Of a stretch of 64,000 bases of DNA, positions 1 through 8,112 are shown piece by piece. Position 1 is the stretch's first letter. Every line of letters starts with the position of its first letter. The notes below the pieces were generated by a model that saw only the letters and a program-made list of their open reading frames with translations, did no database searches and was not told the DNA's origin. Both the position numbers and the translations under genes were made by a program. Origin of the DNA: Nitrospirota bacterium (GTDB taxonomy: Bacteria; Nitrospirota; Nitrospiria; Nitrospirales; Nitrospiraceae); assembly GCA_030682135.1 (NCBI GenBank), contig JAUXQT010000096.1, forward strand, positions 1 through 64,000. Reading direction: 5' to 3'.

Positions 1-831
1 CAGCCCTGCAATCTTCACCAGGTAGGCCAGGAGTCCGATCGCCAATGCGGTCGGCGCCAACGTAGTCGCAATGCCCCAGGGCGCGAAGACGTTGGCAATC
101 AGCGAGAGAAACACAGCCAACTTCAGGCCGGCGGACCATTCGATTAAGGCGAGATAGCGGCCGGAGTATTCCAGGACCATCGCCTCATGGATCATAGTCA
201 GTTCCAGATGCGTGGCAGGATTATCGACCGGCACCCGCCCGGTCTCGGCGAGCGCGACGATAAACAGGGCTGCCAGCGCCATCAGATGCGGGGACGGGTC
301 TGTCACGATCCCTTCCAGCAATGCGGTCTTGTGGACAATGGTGCTGAGATTGGTGGAGCCGGCGGTCAGCGCGATGGCAAAGATGGAGAGGATCATGGCC
401 GGCTCTGTCAGCGACGCGACGATCGCTTCCCGGCTGCTGCCCATCCCGCCGAACGCGGATCCGGCATCGAGTCCTGCGAGGATTAGAAAAAATGTTCCCA
501 GTGCCAGGAGATACACGAGCGCGATGATGTTCCCCGAAAAGTTTAACGGTGTCTGTGAGATGAACGTGGGGACCAGCAGACCCGCCGAGAGTGTGGAGGC
601 GAACAGAATATACGGCGTCGCAGGGAAGATCCAGGAGGTCGTCGTCGAAATCACCGGCTGCTTCCGGAAGAGCTTGGCGATATCGGCATAGGGCTGGAAG
701 ATGCTGGCGCCCAGTCGGCATTGAAAGCGTGCCTTGACCTTACGAATCAGGCCTACGAGGAAGGGCGAGACTGCCAGCAGGACGATGACCTGTGCCGTGA
801 CGAGCATCAGGGATTGAATGATTGGGGGCAT
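1..831 (-). CDS. hyfC: Hydrogenase-4/formate hydrogenlyase membrane subunit (HyfC-like), 3' end outside window
   Basis: Integral membrane subunit related to respiratory complex I subunit NuoH/ND1 and to HyfC/HycD. It would anchor a peripheral redox module to the proton-pumping membrane arm. Reading the reverse strand from an ATG at 831 gives 277 open codons down to the window edge. They begin MPPIIQSLMLVTAQ and contain the family's conserved stretches RLGASIFQPYADIAKLF (substrate or quinone side) and AETGRVPVDNPATHLELTMIHEAM, between long hydrophobic helices. The gene lies 14 bp downstream of the hyfB-like gene on the same strand, as in hyf/hyc/mrp-type operons. The missing end and the hydrogenase or formate dehydrogenase subunits would lie to the left. 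Family assignment is firm; whether the complex carries a hydrogenase, a formate dehydrogenase or neither cannot be judged here. Confidence 0.9.
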   Translation of the reverse strand, partial: MPPIIQSLMLVTAQVIVLLAVSPFLVGLIRKVKARFQCRLGASIFQPYADIAKLFRKQPVISTTTSWIFPATPYILFASTLSAGLLVPTFISQTPLNFSGNIIALVYLLALGTFFLILAGLDAGSAFGGMGSSREAIVASLTEPAMILSIFAIALTAGSTNLSTIVHKTALLEGIVTDPSPHLMALAALFIVALAETGRVPVDNPATHLELTMIHEAMVLEYSGRYLALIEWSAGLKLAVFLSLIANVFAPWGIATTLAPTALAIGLLAYLVKIAGL

Positions 832-845
832 CCTACTCGCTTCTC

Positions 846-2897
846 CTAGACCGCGAACAACAGCAAAATGACGAGCGTCACGAATATATAGGTCAAGTAC
901 AGATGCAGGCTGCCGGCCTGAAGAATACGCAGGCGGTCGGCGATTCTCATAAAGACATGGACCACCGGATCGTAGAGATACTTTTCAAAGACCGGCTCGA
1001 TGTGAAACTCAAAGTGGCGTCGTTTGGCGAAGTAGCGGGACTCTTCCAGAAACTCGGTCTCAAGCTTGATCGTCGGCTGATAGAAGGTGCTGAAGACTCG
1101 CTTAATCGGTTGGACAAATCCCGTAGCCGTGTACTCCATCCGTGGGGACAGATTGATCCCGCAGCCCCAGGTTTTGTAGGAGCGTGTCCTCAGGCGGCCA
1201 CCGAAGAGGAAGGCCAAGAGGAGGCCGAGGAGGCCGCCCAGGATCAGCATGGCAGCTAACATGGGCGGTGAGATACTGGAGAACTGCACGTTCCCTGGCG
1301 CCACGGCCCAGCCATCGAGTGCAAGCACCTTGTCGGTGATCGACACGCCGGTCAACGGTGCGGTAATCCGGTCGAGGAGCGGCACGACGATCATGGGGGC
1401 GAGGCCAAGTCCGACACACAGCAGGGCCAGGATGCCCATCCCGATCCGCATGGCGACCGGGACCTCTTCGGCATGGCGTGCATGGGCACTTCGTGGGAGA
1501 GCCAAGAAGGAAATGCCGAAGGCCTTGGCAAAGCAGGCCAGCGCTAAGACGCCGGTCAAGGCCAGCAGGGCCGCAGCGATCGGCAGCATCAACTTGAGGA
1601 ATAGAGCCGGTAGTTGAAAGCTCAGAAAAAGTGTTTGGAACACCAGCCATTCGCTCACGAATCCATTGGTCGGGGGGAGGGCCGAGATCGACACGGCGCC
1701 GATGAGAAAGAACAGACCGGTCCAGGGCATGCGACGCAGCAGCCCTCCGTACTCTTCCATATTGCGCGTATGGGTGGCGTAGAGGAGAGAGCCTGCTCCC
1801 AGGAAGAGTAAAGCCTTGAACATGGCATGGTTGATCGTGTGGTAGAGCCCGGCCAACAGGCCCAGCGCAGCAAATTCCTTGAGCCCATAGGTCTGGAAAA
1901 TCATGCCGGCGCCGATGCCGAGCAAAATGATGCCGATGTTTTCTACGCTATGAAACGCCAGGAGACGCTTGAGGTCATGTTCCATGAGCGCATACATCAC
2001 ACCCAGTATGGCCGAGAGGGTCCCGACGAGCAGCACGACGAAGCCCCACCACCAGGGGAATTGTCCCCCAAGGAAATCGAAGTAGACCCGGATGAGTGCA
2101 TAGATCGCCGTCTTGATCATGACACCGGACATGAGGGCCGAGATATGCGACGGCGCGGCCGGATGGGCGTAGGGCAACCAGACATGCAACGGTACGATCC
2201 CGGCTTTTGTGCCGAAGCCGATCAAGGCGGCGAGAAAGACCAGGGTTCGCATCCCTTCCGGTAAGGCCTGCTCCGGATGACGAAAGGCGTCAAACGAGAA
2301 CGATCCAGCGGATTGAAACAAGATCAGATAGGTCAGGACCACAAAGGCGGTGCCGACGTGCGTCATGACCAGGTAGAAGAATCCGGCGTAGCGGACGTCC
2401 GCCTTCTCATGTTCTGTGACGACCAGAAAGTAGGAGGCGAGCGACATCAGCTCCCACGCGATGAGGAAGAAGAATCCATTGTCGGCGATGACGACGAGTG
2501 TCATGGAGAGCAGGAACCCGTTCGTCAAGGCTGCCAGCGCGGCGACGGAGACCCGGCCATGGAACTCCTTGAGATACCCCATGGCATAGATGGAGGCGGC
2601 CAGCCCGGCGAGGGAGATGGTCAGGACGAAAAAGGAGGCGAGCGGATCGAGCCGAATCGCAAAGGCAAGCAGAGGAATGGGCGATGCGATGGTGGCCGTC
2701 AGCGGTTCGGGCGCGACGAGTCCGCTGAGTCCCAAAGCGATACCGATGAGACTTGCGACTGAGGCACAGGCGCTGCCCACCATCCCTTGCGTCTGCGGTT
2801 TTTGCGGGGTACAGAACGGAAGCACGAGGCCGGCTGCGTAGCTTGCGAGGAGGAGACAGAGAAGCATGAGCATGCCGTCGGTGCTAGCCAGCATCAT
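846..2897 (-). CDS. hyfB: Hydrogenase-4 component B-like proton-translocating subunit (NuoL/ND5 family)
   Basis: Protein of 683 residues, close to E. coli HyfB in length, with about 15 hydrophobic segments and the proton-antiporter (Proton_antipo_M) core. Visible hallmarks are the helix region around residues 135-165 with WELMSLASYFLVV, the LHVWLPYAHPAAPSHISALMSG block near residues 240-260 with conserved Lys and His residues, and HTINHAMFKALLFLGAG near 355. The C-terminal third (about 560-640) is the HyfB-type cytoplasmic loop with GCGINLSPRMEYTATGF. The role is proton or ion translocation in a membrane-bound respiratory complex. It precedes the hyfC-like gene. Two adjacent ATGs (2897 and 2894) could start it; the choice changes one residue. 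A 13-bp hairpin sits about 50 bp upstream. Confidence 0.92.
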   Translation of the reverse strand: MMLASTDGMLMLLCLLLASYAAGLVLPFCTPQKPQTQGMVGSACASVASLIGIALGLSGLVAPEPLTATIASPIPLLAFAIRLDPLASFFVLTISLAGLAASIYAMGYLKEFHGRVSVAALAALTNGFLLSMTLVVIADNGFFFLIAWELMSLASYFLVVTEHEKADVRYAGFFYLVMTHVGTAFVVLTYLILFQSAGSFSFDAFRHPEQALPEGMRTLVFLAALIGFGTKAGIVPLHVWLPYAHPAAPSHISALMSGVMIKTAIYALIRVYFDFLGGQFPWWWGFVVLLVGTLSAILGVMYALMEHDLKRLLAFHSVENIGIILLGIGAGMIFQTYGLKEFAALGLLAGLYHTINHAMFKALLFLGAGSLLYATHTRNMEEYGGLLRRMPWTGLFFLIGAVSISALPPTNGFVSEWLVFQTLFLSFQLPALFLKLMLPIAAALLALTGVLALACFAKAFGISFLALPRSAHARHAEEVPVAMRIGMGILALLCVGLGLAPMIVVPLLDRITAPLTGVSITDKVLALDGWAVAPGNVQFSSISPPMLAAMLILGGLLGLLLAFLFGGRLRTRSYKTWGCGINLSPRMEYTATGFVQPIKRVFSTFYQPTIKLETEFLEESRYFAKRRHFEFHIEPVFEKYLYDPVVHVFMRIADRLRILQAGSLHLYLTYIFVTLVILLLFAV

Positions 2898-2947
2898 GTA
2901 TGGTGGTTCATGGCGTAGTCGTGTCGGCGCGTGAATTCAGGAAGGGA

Positions 2948-2976
2948 GGTCCACGTCCTCATAGAGGACGTGGACC
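2948..2976. other. Perfect 13-bp hairpin upstream of hyfB
   Basis: The arms GGTCCACGTCCTC (2948-2960) and GAGGACGTGGACC (2964-2976) are perfect reverse complements around a three-base loop. No T-run follows on either side, so it is not a standard intrinsic terminator. It lies 50 bp before the hyfB start and could be a leader hairpin or an operator. Confidence 0.6.
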
Positions 2977-3164
2977 GATTCAGCGGCAAGACCGCCGTTG
3001 GAACAGTCTCTCGTCGAATCCATCAACCATGCTCATGAACCATGCAGGCTCGTGTTATGGACGCTGCGAATCAATGTCGGCACAATATGGAGGTGAGGAT
3101 CATCGGTGATGCCACACCGGCTAATTAGGGTGCTGGGTGATTCACACCCCTTGGCATTCCCTGT

Positions 3165-4094
3165 CTAGTGATCCTGCTTATGAATCATCGGATCGATTTC
3201 CTTCTTCGTTTCCTCGGTCACGTTATAACGCGTGTATGCATGGTCCAGCACCTCGTTGGCGTAGAGCCGCCCTGTCGGGGCCGGGACCACGATCTTGGCC
3301 TCCACGGCCCCCTTCGGACCGATGGTGACGGCTTGCTCGGTCGCGGTACGGATATAGGGATGCCAGACGACCAGTTTATAGGTGCCAGGCGGCACATCGG
3401 TCATAGTGAACCGGCCCTGCTCGTCCGTCTTGGCAAAGTACGGATTGGTGACGGCCAGGCCCCAGCTCTCCATGTAGGCGTGGAAGCCACATTGCATGAC
3501 GAAGATCCGGCGGCCTTTGCTGAGATTGACCAATTGCTTCATCGGCGGGCCGGCCATATGTTTGTGGTACATCCCGGCATCGCTGCGATCCTTTAAGTTG
3601 CGCGGGTGTGCCGGATTCATCGGCAGCGGCACGTTGAACAGCACACGCGCGCCTAAATTGGAGGTTTCATAGGCTTGAATGTCGTGCATGACGGGGTCCA
3701 TGTTGACCACCGTCACCGTTTGATCGTCCCGGACGATAGTTGTGAAGGGGTCGAAGAGGCAGTCTTTCGCTTCGATTTGCGGCACGGTCTTTTCCACGAA
3801 GGGTTTGCCTTTATCGATCCCTTCTAAATAGACCACGACCTCGCGAAACTCGCCCGCTGGCCCGACCTGGAACGGTTGGAGGATGCGCCAGCCTTGGCCA
3901 TCAGAAATGCGCCCGCAATAGAATTGGTCCGGCAAGGTCGTGAGATTGTAGCCCTTCGGCTTGGGCACCTGGCCTCCGAGGGTCACGGTTCCCGCGATGG
4001 TGCCACCTTCCGATACGGTGATTTCCTCATAGGCCAGCACCGGATGTCCGAATCCGAGCGCGGCGAACATCACTGCTGCAATTACAGAACGCAT
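3165..4094 (-). CDS. Exported cupredoxin-like protein with C-terminal carboxypeptidase-regulatory-like domain
   Basis: Secreted protein of 309 residues. The start at 4094 is chosen because it has a strong Shine-Dalgarno (AAGGAGGATCCA) and opens a clean signal peptide ending near HPVLA (residue 21); the same frame is open further upstream but that stretch looks non-coding. Residues 30-215 form a beta-sandwich-like region with a putative type 1 copper set: His137 (VMHDIQAY), Cys202, His205 and Met208 in CGFHAYM. The C-x2-H-x2-M spacing is that of amicyanin and pseudoazurin. Residues 215-270 (DEQGRFTMTDVPPGTYKLVV) are a CarboxypepD_reg/transthyretin-like fold. The likely role is periplasmic electron transfer or copper handling. 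The fold and the ligand set are my reading of the motif; no function is proven. Confidence 0.7.
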   Translation of the reverse strand: MRSVIAAVMFAALGFGHPVLAYEEITVSEGGTIAGTVTLGGQVPKPKGYNLTTLPDQFYCGRISDGQGWRILQPFQVGPAGEFREVVVYLEGIDKGKPFVEKTVPQIEAKDCLFDPFTTIVRDDQTVTVVNMDPVMHDIQAYETSNLGARVLFNVPLPMNPAHPRNLKDRSDAGMYHKHMAGPPMKQLVNLSKGRRIFVMQCGFHAYMESWGLAVTNPYFAKTDEQGRFTMTDVPPGTYKLVVWHPYIRTATEQAVTIGPKGAVEAKIVVPAPTGRLYANEVLDHAYTRYNVTEETKKEIDPMIHKQDH

Positions 4095-4379
4095 TGGATC
4101 CTCCTTGTTCTCAATCAGGGTCTCGGCATGAGTCATTTGTGTATAGGTTCGAGTATGAGAGTTGTCCGATCCAGAGTCGGCAGCGGGCCATCCCTTCTTC
4201 ATCTTAGATTGCGCAGACAACAGGATAACATAATTTTTTCAGTTGAAGAGGGCTTCTTTATGTTGTCACAGTTTTTTACGTCGAGGCGAGGTCAAGCTGG
4301 GCCAGGATTCCCTGGGGCAGATAGTCGGCCGCTTCTCCAGCCCCTGCCTTCGATCGTTACAAGGGGCAATTCCAAGACA

Positions 4380-5387
4380 TCAGGGGGCGGGTGTTATCAG
4401 AAAGATGTGAGGCTTTCCGTCCGCAGCGATTCCAACCCCGGCGATCTGGCCGCGATCGTTGATGCAGCGGGGAGTCAGGGTCTTCCACCCGGATCCAGGT
4501 GGAAGGAGCGTAGTGAGATCGATCATTTTCCCCTGGCTATAGAGGAATCCGCGCGATCCACTGGTTCCGACGATTTGCCCTGCCTCGTTGATGGCCAATG
4601 CCGTGCTTTCTTGACCCTCTAACGTTCCCAGGTCCGTCATCTTTCCCTCTGCATAGAGAAAGGCATGGGCTTTGTTGGACCCTGCCACATTGGCGCTTCC
4701 CACAATTTGGCCACGGTCATTGACGCTGTTGGCGCGACTATCCGTTCCTCCGAGCGTCCCCAGGTCCGTCATCCTGCCTTGTTGGTACAAGAAGGCATGG
4801 GTCTCATCGCTGTAGGTGCTGGCATAGCCTACAATTTGACCCGCGTTGCTGATATCCGTCGCCGCACTTTCTTTGCCCCCCAGGGTGCCTAAATCTGTGA
4901 GTGTCCGTCCTCGATACAGAAACGCATGGCGCTCAGAGGGGAAATCGGACCCGGGTACCGGGATGAGGGTGTACCATCCCACTGCCTCAGCGGAATCGTT
5001 CACTGCCAATGCAATCCCAGGCGGTCTCACAAACGCGGCGAGGTCGACGAATTTGGCGTCATGATAGATGAAGGCATCCCGGCCGATATTTCCCACGATC
5101 TGGCCCTTGTTATTGATATCCATGGCTCGACAACCGACTCCACCGCAATTGCCGAGATCGATGATTTTTTTTCCGTCAAACCACCAACCAGTATTCCTGG
5201 TCTGGCTGACCGGGACGGCTCCGGCCAATTGACCGTGGTTGTTGATGCTTTCAACTGTGCCGCCAGCAGCAAGCACTCCAATATCCTTAACGGTATATCT
5301 GTCCGCTGCCGTCGCCAGAACGGCGACACTCAACCCTGCAATCATTGCACAGAGGCTGATGGCCCAACGTGTACGAGACCGTTTCAT
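4380..5387 (-). CDS. Exported HAF-repeat protein
   Basis: Protein of 335 residues with a signal peptide (about residues 1-27, ending AVLATAA). At least six HAF repeats follow, each built on HAFLY-x-GRMTDLGTLGG and then SxAxxINxxGQIVG. Such repeats occur in exported proteins of unknown role in many environmental bacteria and probably form a beta-propeller-like fold. No catalytic motif is visible. It lies 22 bp upstream of nothing that depends on it clearly; the next gene on the strand, at its 5' side, is a DUF3365 haem protein starting 0.8 kb away, so an operon is possible. Family call is good, function unknown. Confidence 0.8.
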   Translation of the reverse strand: MKRSRTRWAISLCAMIAGLSVAVLATAADRYTVKDIGVLAAGGTVESINNHGQLAGAVPVSQTRNTGWWFDGKKIIDLGNCGGVGCRAMDINNKGQIVGNIGRDAFIYHDAKFVDLAAFVRPPGIALAVNDSAEAVGWYTLIPVPGSDFPSERHAFLYRGRTLTDLGTLGGKESAATDISNAGQIVGYASTYSDETHAFLYQQGRMTDLGTLGGTDSRANSVNDRGQIVGSANVAGSNKAHAFLYAEGKMTDLGTLEGQESTALAINEAGQIVGTSGSRGFLYSQGKMIDLTTLLPPGSGWKTLTPRCINDRGQIAGVGIAADGKPHIFLITPAP

Positions 5388-5409
5388 CAGATTGACCTCC
5401 TCCAGATTC

Positions 5410-6168
5410 TCATTTTACCGCGTTCAAAGGAATCGACACACTGATCGCGCCGGCCAGGTCGCCCTCTTCGGCTCCTTCTTTGCGATATCCGGAAATGTCT
5501 AACTGTCCTGCCGGTCCACCGTGACAGGCTAGGCAGTCTCTGGTGTAGTAGATAGGTGTCAGCACTCGCAGCATGTTGTTTCCTGTCTCTACCTCGCTGA
5601 TCGTCACGGATTGGCTGGGCTGAGTCAGCAAGCGCCGAAGGACAGCTTTTTCATAGGGATCCGGTGCGTTTTTGGGGTTGCGGGGCTCGAGCGTCGTCTG
5701 CTTCAACTGGATGCCTGAACGAGCAGTAAATCGCTCAGCGACCTGGCTGCCGAAGGTAGCCGGGATGAAGTTCTTGTACCCGACTCCTTGCTGGTTAATC
5801 ACCGGCTGGGCTTCTGCGACCACTTCCTTGCTCGCTTCTAAGAGCGCGCGTAACAGGTTCGTGGTTCCGGGGGGCAAGTGATTGGAAGTCGGCTGAGTCA
5901 GATCCACACCGGTCCTAGATCGAAACTCGTTCACGACCTGTCGCTCGAACACATCGGGCGTGAATCCCTTGGTCCCCTTGTTCGGATCGTCAATTAATGA
6001 TTGATTGCGATCGATCACCACTCGTCCCGTACTGAGGAGTGTGGCGATCAAACGCGCGGTTTCTTCTGCTTGATAGGGCATGACGCCTGCCCCCACATAA
6101 GAGGGTCCTGCCAGGCCTAACCCGCCGGCAATCATGATCATCAAGATTTTTCGTGCAACAGAGGTCAT
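5410..6168 (-). CDS. DUF3365 (Tll0287-like) haem c protein, copy 1
   Basis: Exported protein of 252 residues. The ATG at 6168 is preferred over the one at 6183 because AAGGAGACGAGT precedes it at good spacing. The signal peptide spans about residues 1-28. The mature part has the DUF3365/Tll0287-like fold: AEETARLIATLLSTGR near the N-terminus, the block GVGYKNFIPATFGSQVA in the middle, and a haem attachment motif CLACH near residue 213, followed by GDLAGAISVSIPL. Proteins of this family are periplasmic haem-binding, PAS-like sensor domains, and a redox or gas-sensing role is plausible. It is a clear paralogue of the protein encoded at 12485-13240: long blocks such as LKQTTLEPRNPKN are shared. 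A third, more distant copy is at 49754. Confidence 0.85.
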   Translation of the reverse strand: MTSVARKILMIMIAGGLGLAGPSYVGAGVMPYQAEETARLIATLLSTGRVVIDRNQSLIDDPNKGTKGFTPDVFERQVVNEFRSRTGVDLTQPTSNHLPPGTTNLLRALLEASKEVVAEAQPVINQQGVGYKNFIPATFGSQVAERFTARSGIQLKQTTLEPRNPKNAPDPYEKAVLRRLLTQPSQSVTISEVETGNNMLRVLTPIYYTRDCLACHGGPAGQLDISGYRKEGAEEGDLAGAISVSIPLNAVK

Positions 6169-6296
6169 ACTCGTCTCCTTCACCGTACTGGTCTAATCCG
6201 ACTCACCGCCTCGCACCGCATTTCAGACCTTGTTCTGCTCTCGCATGCGAGAGTGGGTCCACTGGGCGCATGGCCTTGCAAATGACTGACGAATTC

Positions 6297-6614
6297 TCAT
6301 GCCTCAGGCTGAGCCGGTGCTCGGCTCTGCACCTCAATCTCATGCTGATATGCCATGACTTCATAATCCGGCTGGAGTATCCGTTCGACTTCTTGGAGGA
6401 TGAGTTGGGCCACGGACTTGGATACGATCAGGAGCATTTTGAAGCTCTGGTCGCTCTCGATTTGACCTGTGCGGCTGCCATGTTTTCCCCATCCAGACGC
6501 GACATCTTCAATCGTGTAGCCCTGAGCGCCCGCATGTTCAACCAGGTTTATCAACGTGGGTTCCATGACACGTTCAGTAATGATGGTCACTAGTACTGCT
6601 TTTTCCATGGGCAT
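6297..6614 (-). CDS. sbtB: PII-like regulator of bicarbonate transport (SbtB-like)
   Basis: Small PII-superfamily protein of 105 residues. The start at 6614 has AGGAG eight bases upstream; the longer open frame reaching back to 6905 runs through sbtA and is not coding. The beta-alpha-beta ferredoxin-like plan is visible (KAVLVTIITERVMEPTLINLVEHAGAQGYTIEDV), with a glycine-rich T-loop segment GWGKHGSRTGQIESDQSFK. In cyanobacteria SbtB binds cAMP, AMP or ADP and docks on the SbtA bicarbonate transporter. Here the gene follows sbtA by 32 bp on the same strand. The cyanobacterial redox R-loop (C-G-P-x-G-C) is absent: the protein ends QSRAPAQPEA. So redox control as in Synechocystis is not expected. 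Confidence 0.85.
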   Translation of the reverse strand: MPMEKAVLVTIITERVMEPTLINLVEHAGAQGYTIEDVASGWGKHGSRTGQIESDQSFKMLLIVSKSVAQLILQEVERILQPDYEVMAYQHEIEVQSRAPAQPEA

Positions 6615-6646
6615 TTGCAGTGCTCCTCTCGTCCGTACTCCGCCGG

Positions 6647-7669
6647 TTACGACCCAAATAATATTTTTGCGAGCCAAAAATACAGCGGAATGCCCATCGC
6701 AATATTGAAGGGGAATGTGATCCCCAGCGATGCAGTGAGGTAAAATGAGGGGTTGGCTTCCGGGATCGAGATGCGCATGGCGGCCGGGGCGGCAATGTAG
6801 GAGGCGCTTGCGGCCATGACGCCCAACATTGTGGCGCCGCCGACGCTCAGTCCGACAAATCCCCCCACGAGTACCCCGATCGTCCCGTCGATAATCGGCA
6901 TACAAATCGCAAATGCGATCAGGAATGCACCGACCGCTTTCACCTCAGCCAGCCGTCGACCGGCCACCAAACCCATTTCCAACATGAATAGACAGAGGAC
7001 ACCCTTGAAGAGGTCTCCGAAAAAAGGTTTGGTCACGGCAATCCCGTCCGGTCCTGAGATGTAGCCGATGGCCAGCGCGCCCAATAGGATGATGGACCCA
7101 GTCCCGGTCAGGGCTTCGTGCAGGACGGGTCTGATCCATCCTGCGCGGCTCTTCACGGCTCCAGCCAATTCACCCTGTTGCCGCACTTCCACTTGAAGGG
7201 CGATCCGGGCTAACAAAATTCCAACGACCACGCCGGTTGGTTCCAGGATCGCGAGAAAGGCGGACAGATATCCCTCTGGTTTGACTTGAAGGCTGGATAA
7301 GAACTGCGTCGCCACAGCGAAGGTGACGGCACTGACCGATCCATAATGGCCTGCAATGGCGGCCGAGTCATGAATGCTGAATTTTCCCATGTAGCGGAGA
7401 ATAAAATAACCGGCGATGGGGATCAGGGAGCCCAACAAGAAACAGGCGACGATCGGCATCCAAATCGCCGTGATTCCCACTTCACGGATTTCAGCTCCTC
7501 CATGCAAACCGATAGCGCCTAACAAATAGAGTGTCAGGCCTATGTAGAGGGCATCGGGTACTTTGAGTTCCGACCGGAGCAGGGTCGCCAGGATACCCAA
7601 CGCAAAAAAAAGCGGCATTGGTGCGGTCAGGTTATGCCCGATGGCGTCGAGTAACGTGTGGTCTACCAT
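6647..7669 (-). CDS. sbtA: Sodium-dependent bicarbonate transporter SbtA
   Basis: Inner-membrane protein of 340 residues with about ten hydrophobic helices in two inverted five-helix halves, the normal SbtA (PF05982) size and plan. Conserved blocks include HDSAAIAGHYGSVSAVTFAVA near residues 98-118, AFLAILEPTGVVVGILLAR near 136-154, and GATMLGVMAASASYIAAPAAMR near 275-297. It imports bicarbonate with sodium. The pairing with an SbtB-like PII gene downstream, a porin gene upstream and a beta-carbonic anhydrase gene across the divergent region makes an inorganic-carbon supply locus. In a Nitrospira-type autotroph this would feed carboxylases of the reductive TCA cycle; that link is inference. 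Confidence 0.92.
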   Translation of the reverse strand: MVDHTLLDAIGHNLTAPMPLFFALGILATLLRSELKVPDALYIGLTLYLLGAIGLHGGAEIREVGITAIWMPIVACFLLGSLIPIAGYFILRYMGKFSIHDSAAIAGHYGSVSAVTFAVATQFLSSLQVKPEGYLSAFLAILEPTGVVVGILLARIALQVEVRQQGELAGAVKSRAGWIRPVLHEALTGTGSIILLGALAIGYISGPDGIAVTKPFFGDLFKGVLCLFMLEMGLVAGRRLAEVKAVGAFLIAFAICMPIIDGTIGVLVGGFVGLSVGGATMLGVMAASASYIAAPAAMRISIPEANPSFYLTASLGITFPFNIAMGIPLYFWLAKILFGS

Positions 7670-8112
7670 TCGGTTATCCTTCCGATGTCATGTTGATCCA
7701 AACGTAAATCGGGGATCGCAAGTTCTGTTCCGTCAACATGCGGTTGATCATGAGGCTCGCGTCGATCTGAAATCCTCGTCCGAAGCGGCTTTTCGCAAGA
7801 ATCTATAGAGATGAAGGCGGGTTCTGCCTTGAGTCAGGTTTTGCAGTAGAGCGGATTCGCTCGGCCCGCTCCGTGCGAATCATGAGGTCTGAGAACGGAG
7901 AAGCACGACAATGATATGGAGAGGGGATGCTGGTGGAGCCTGGTATATGGCGAATCCGACTGTGCTTCCATCACAGGTGACCGCGATGCCGATCGTATGG
8001 GCTGTTGCTGGTAGATCGGTCAATCGGCCAATTCCTACCGGGTTGCGGGAGCAAGCGGTTTTGATGTTGAGAGATAACCCGGCTGCATTGGCCAAGTGGC
8101 ATCGCGGTCCCG
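7670..8112. other. Intergenic region between porin and sbtA
   Basis: This 443-bp stretch lies upstream of sbtA and downstream of the porin gene, both on the minus strand, so it should hold the sbtA promoter and the porin terminator. I find no convincing open frame: those reported across it are short, lack ribosome-binding sites and run into the porin. No strong T-tailed hairpin was seen. Confidence 0.5.

Noticed and set aside
846..2897. Long plus-strand open frames opposite hyfB
   Set aside because: They are shadows of a well-conserved membrane protein gene, with no ribosome-binding sites and no family features.
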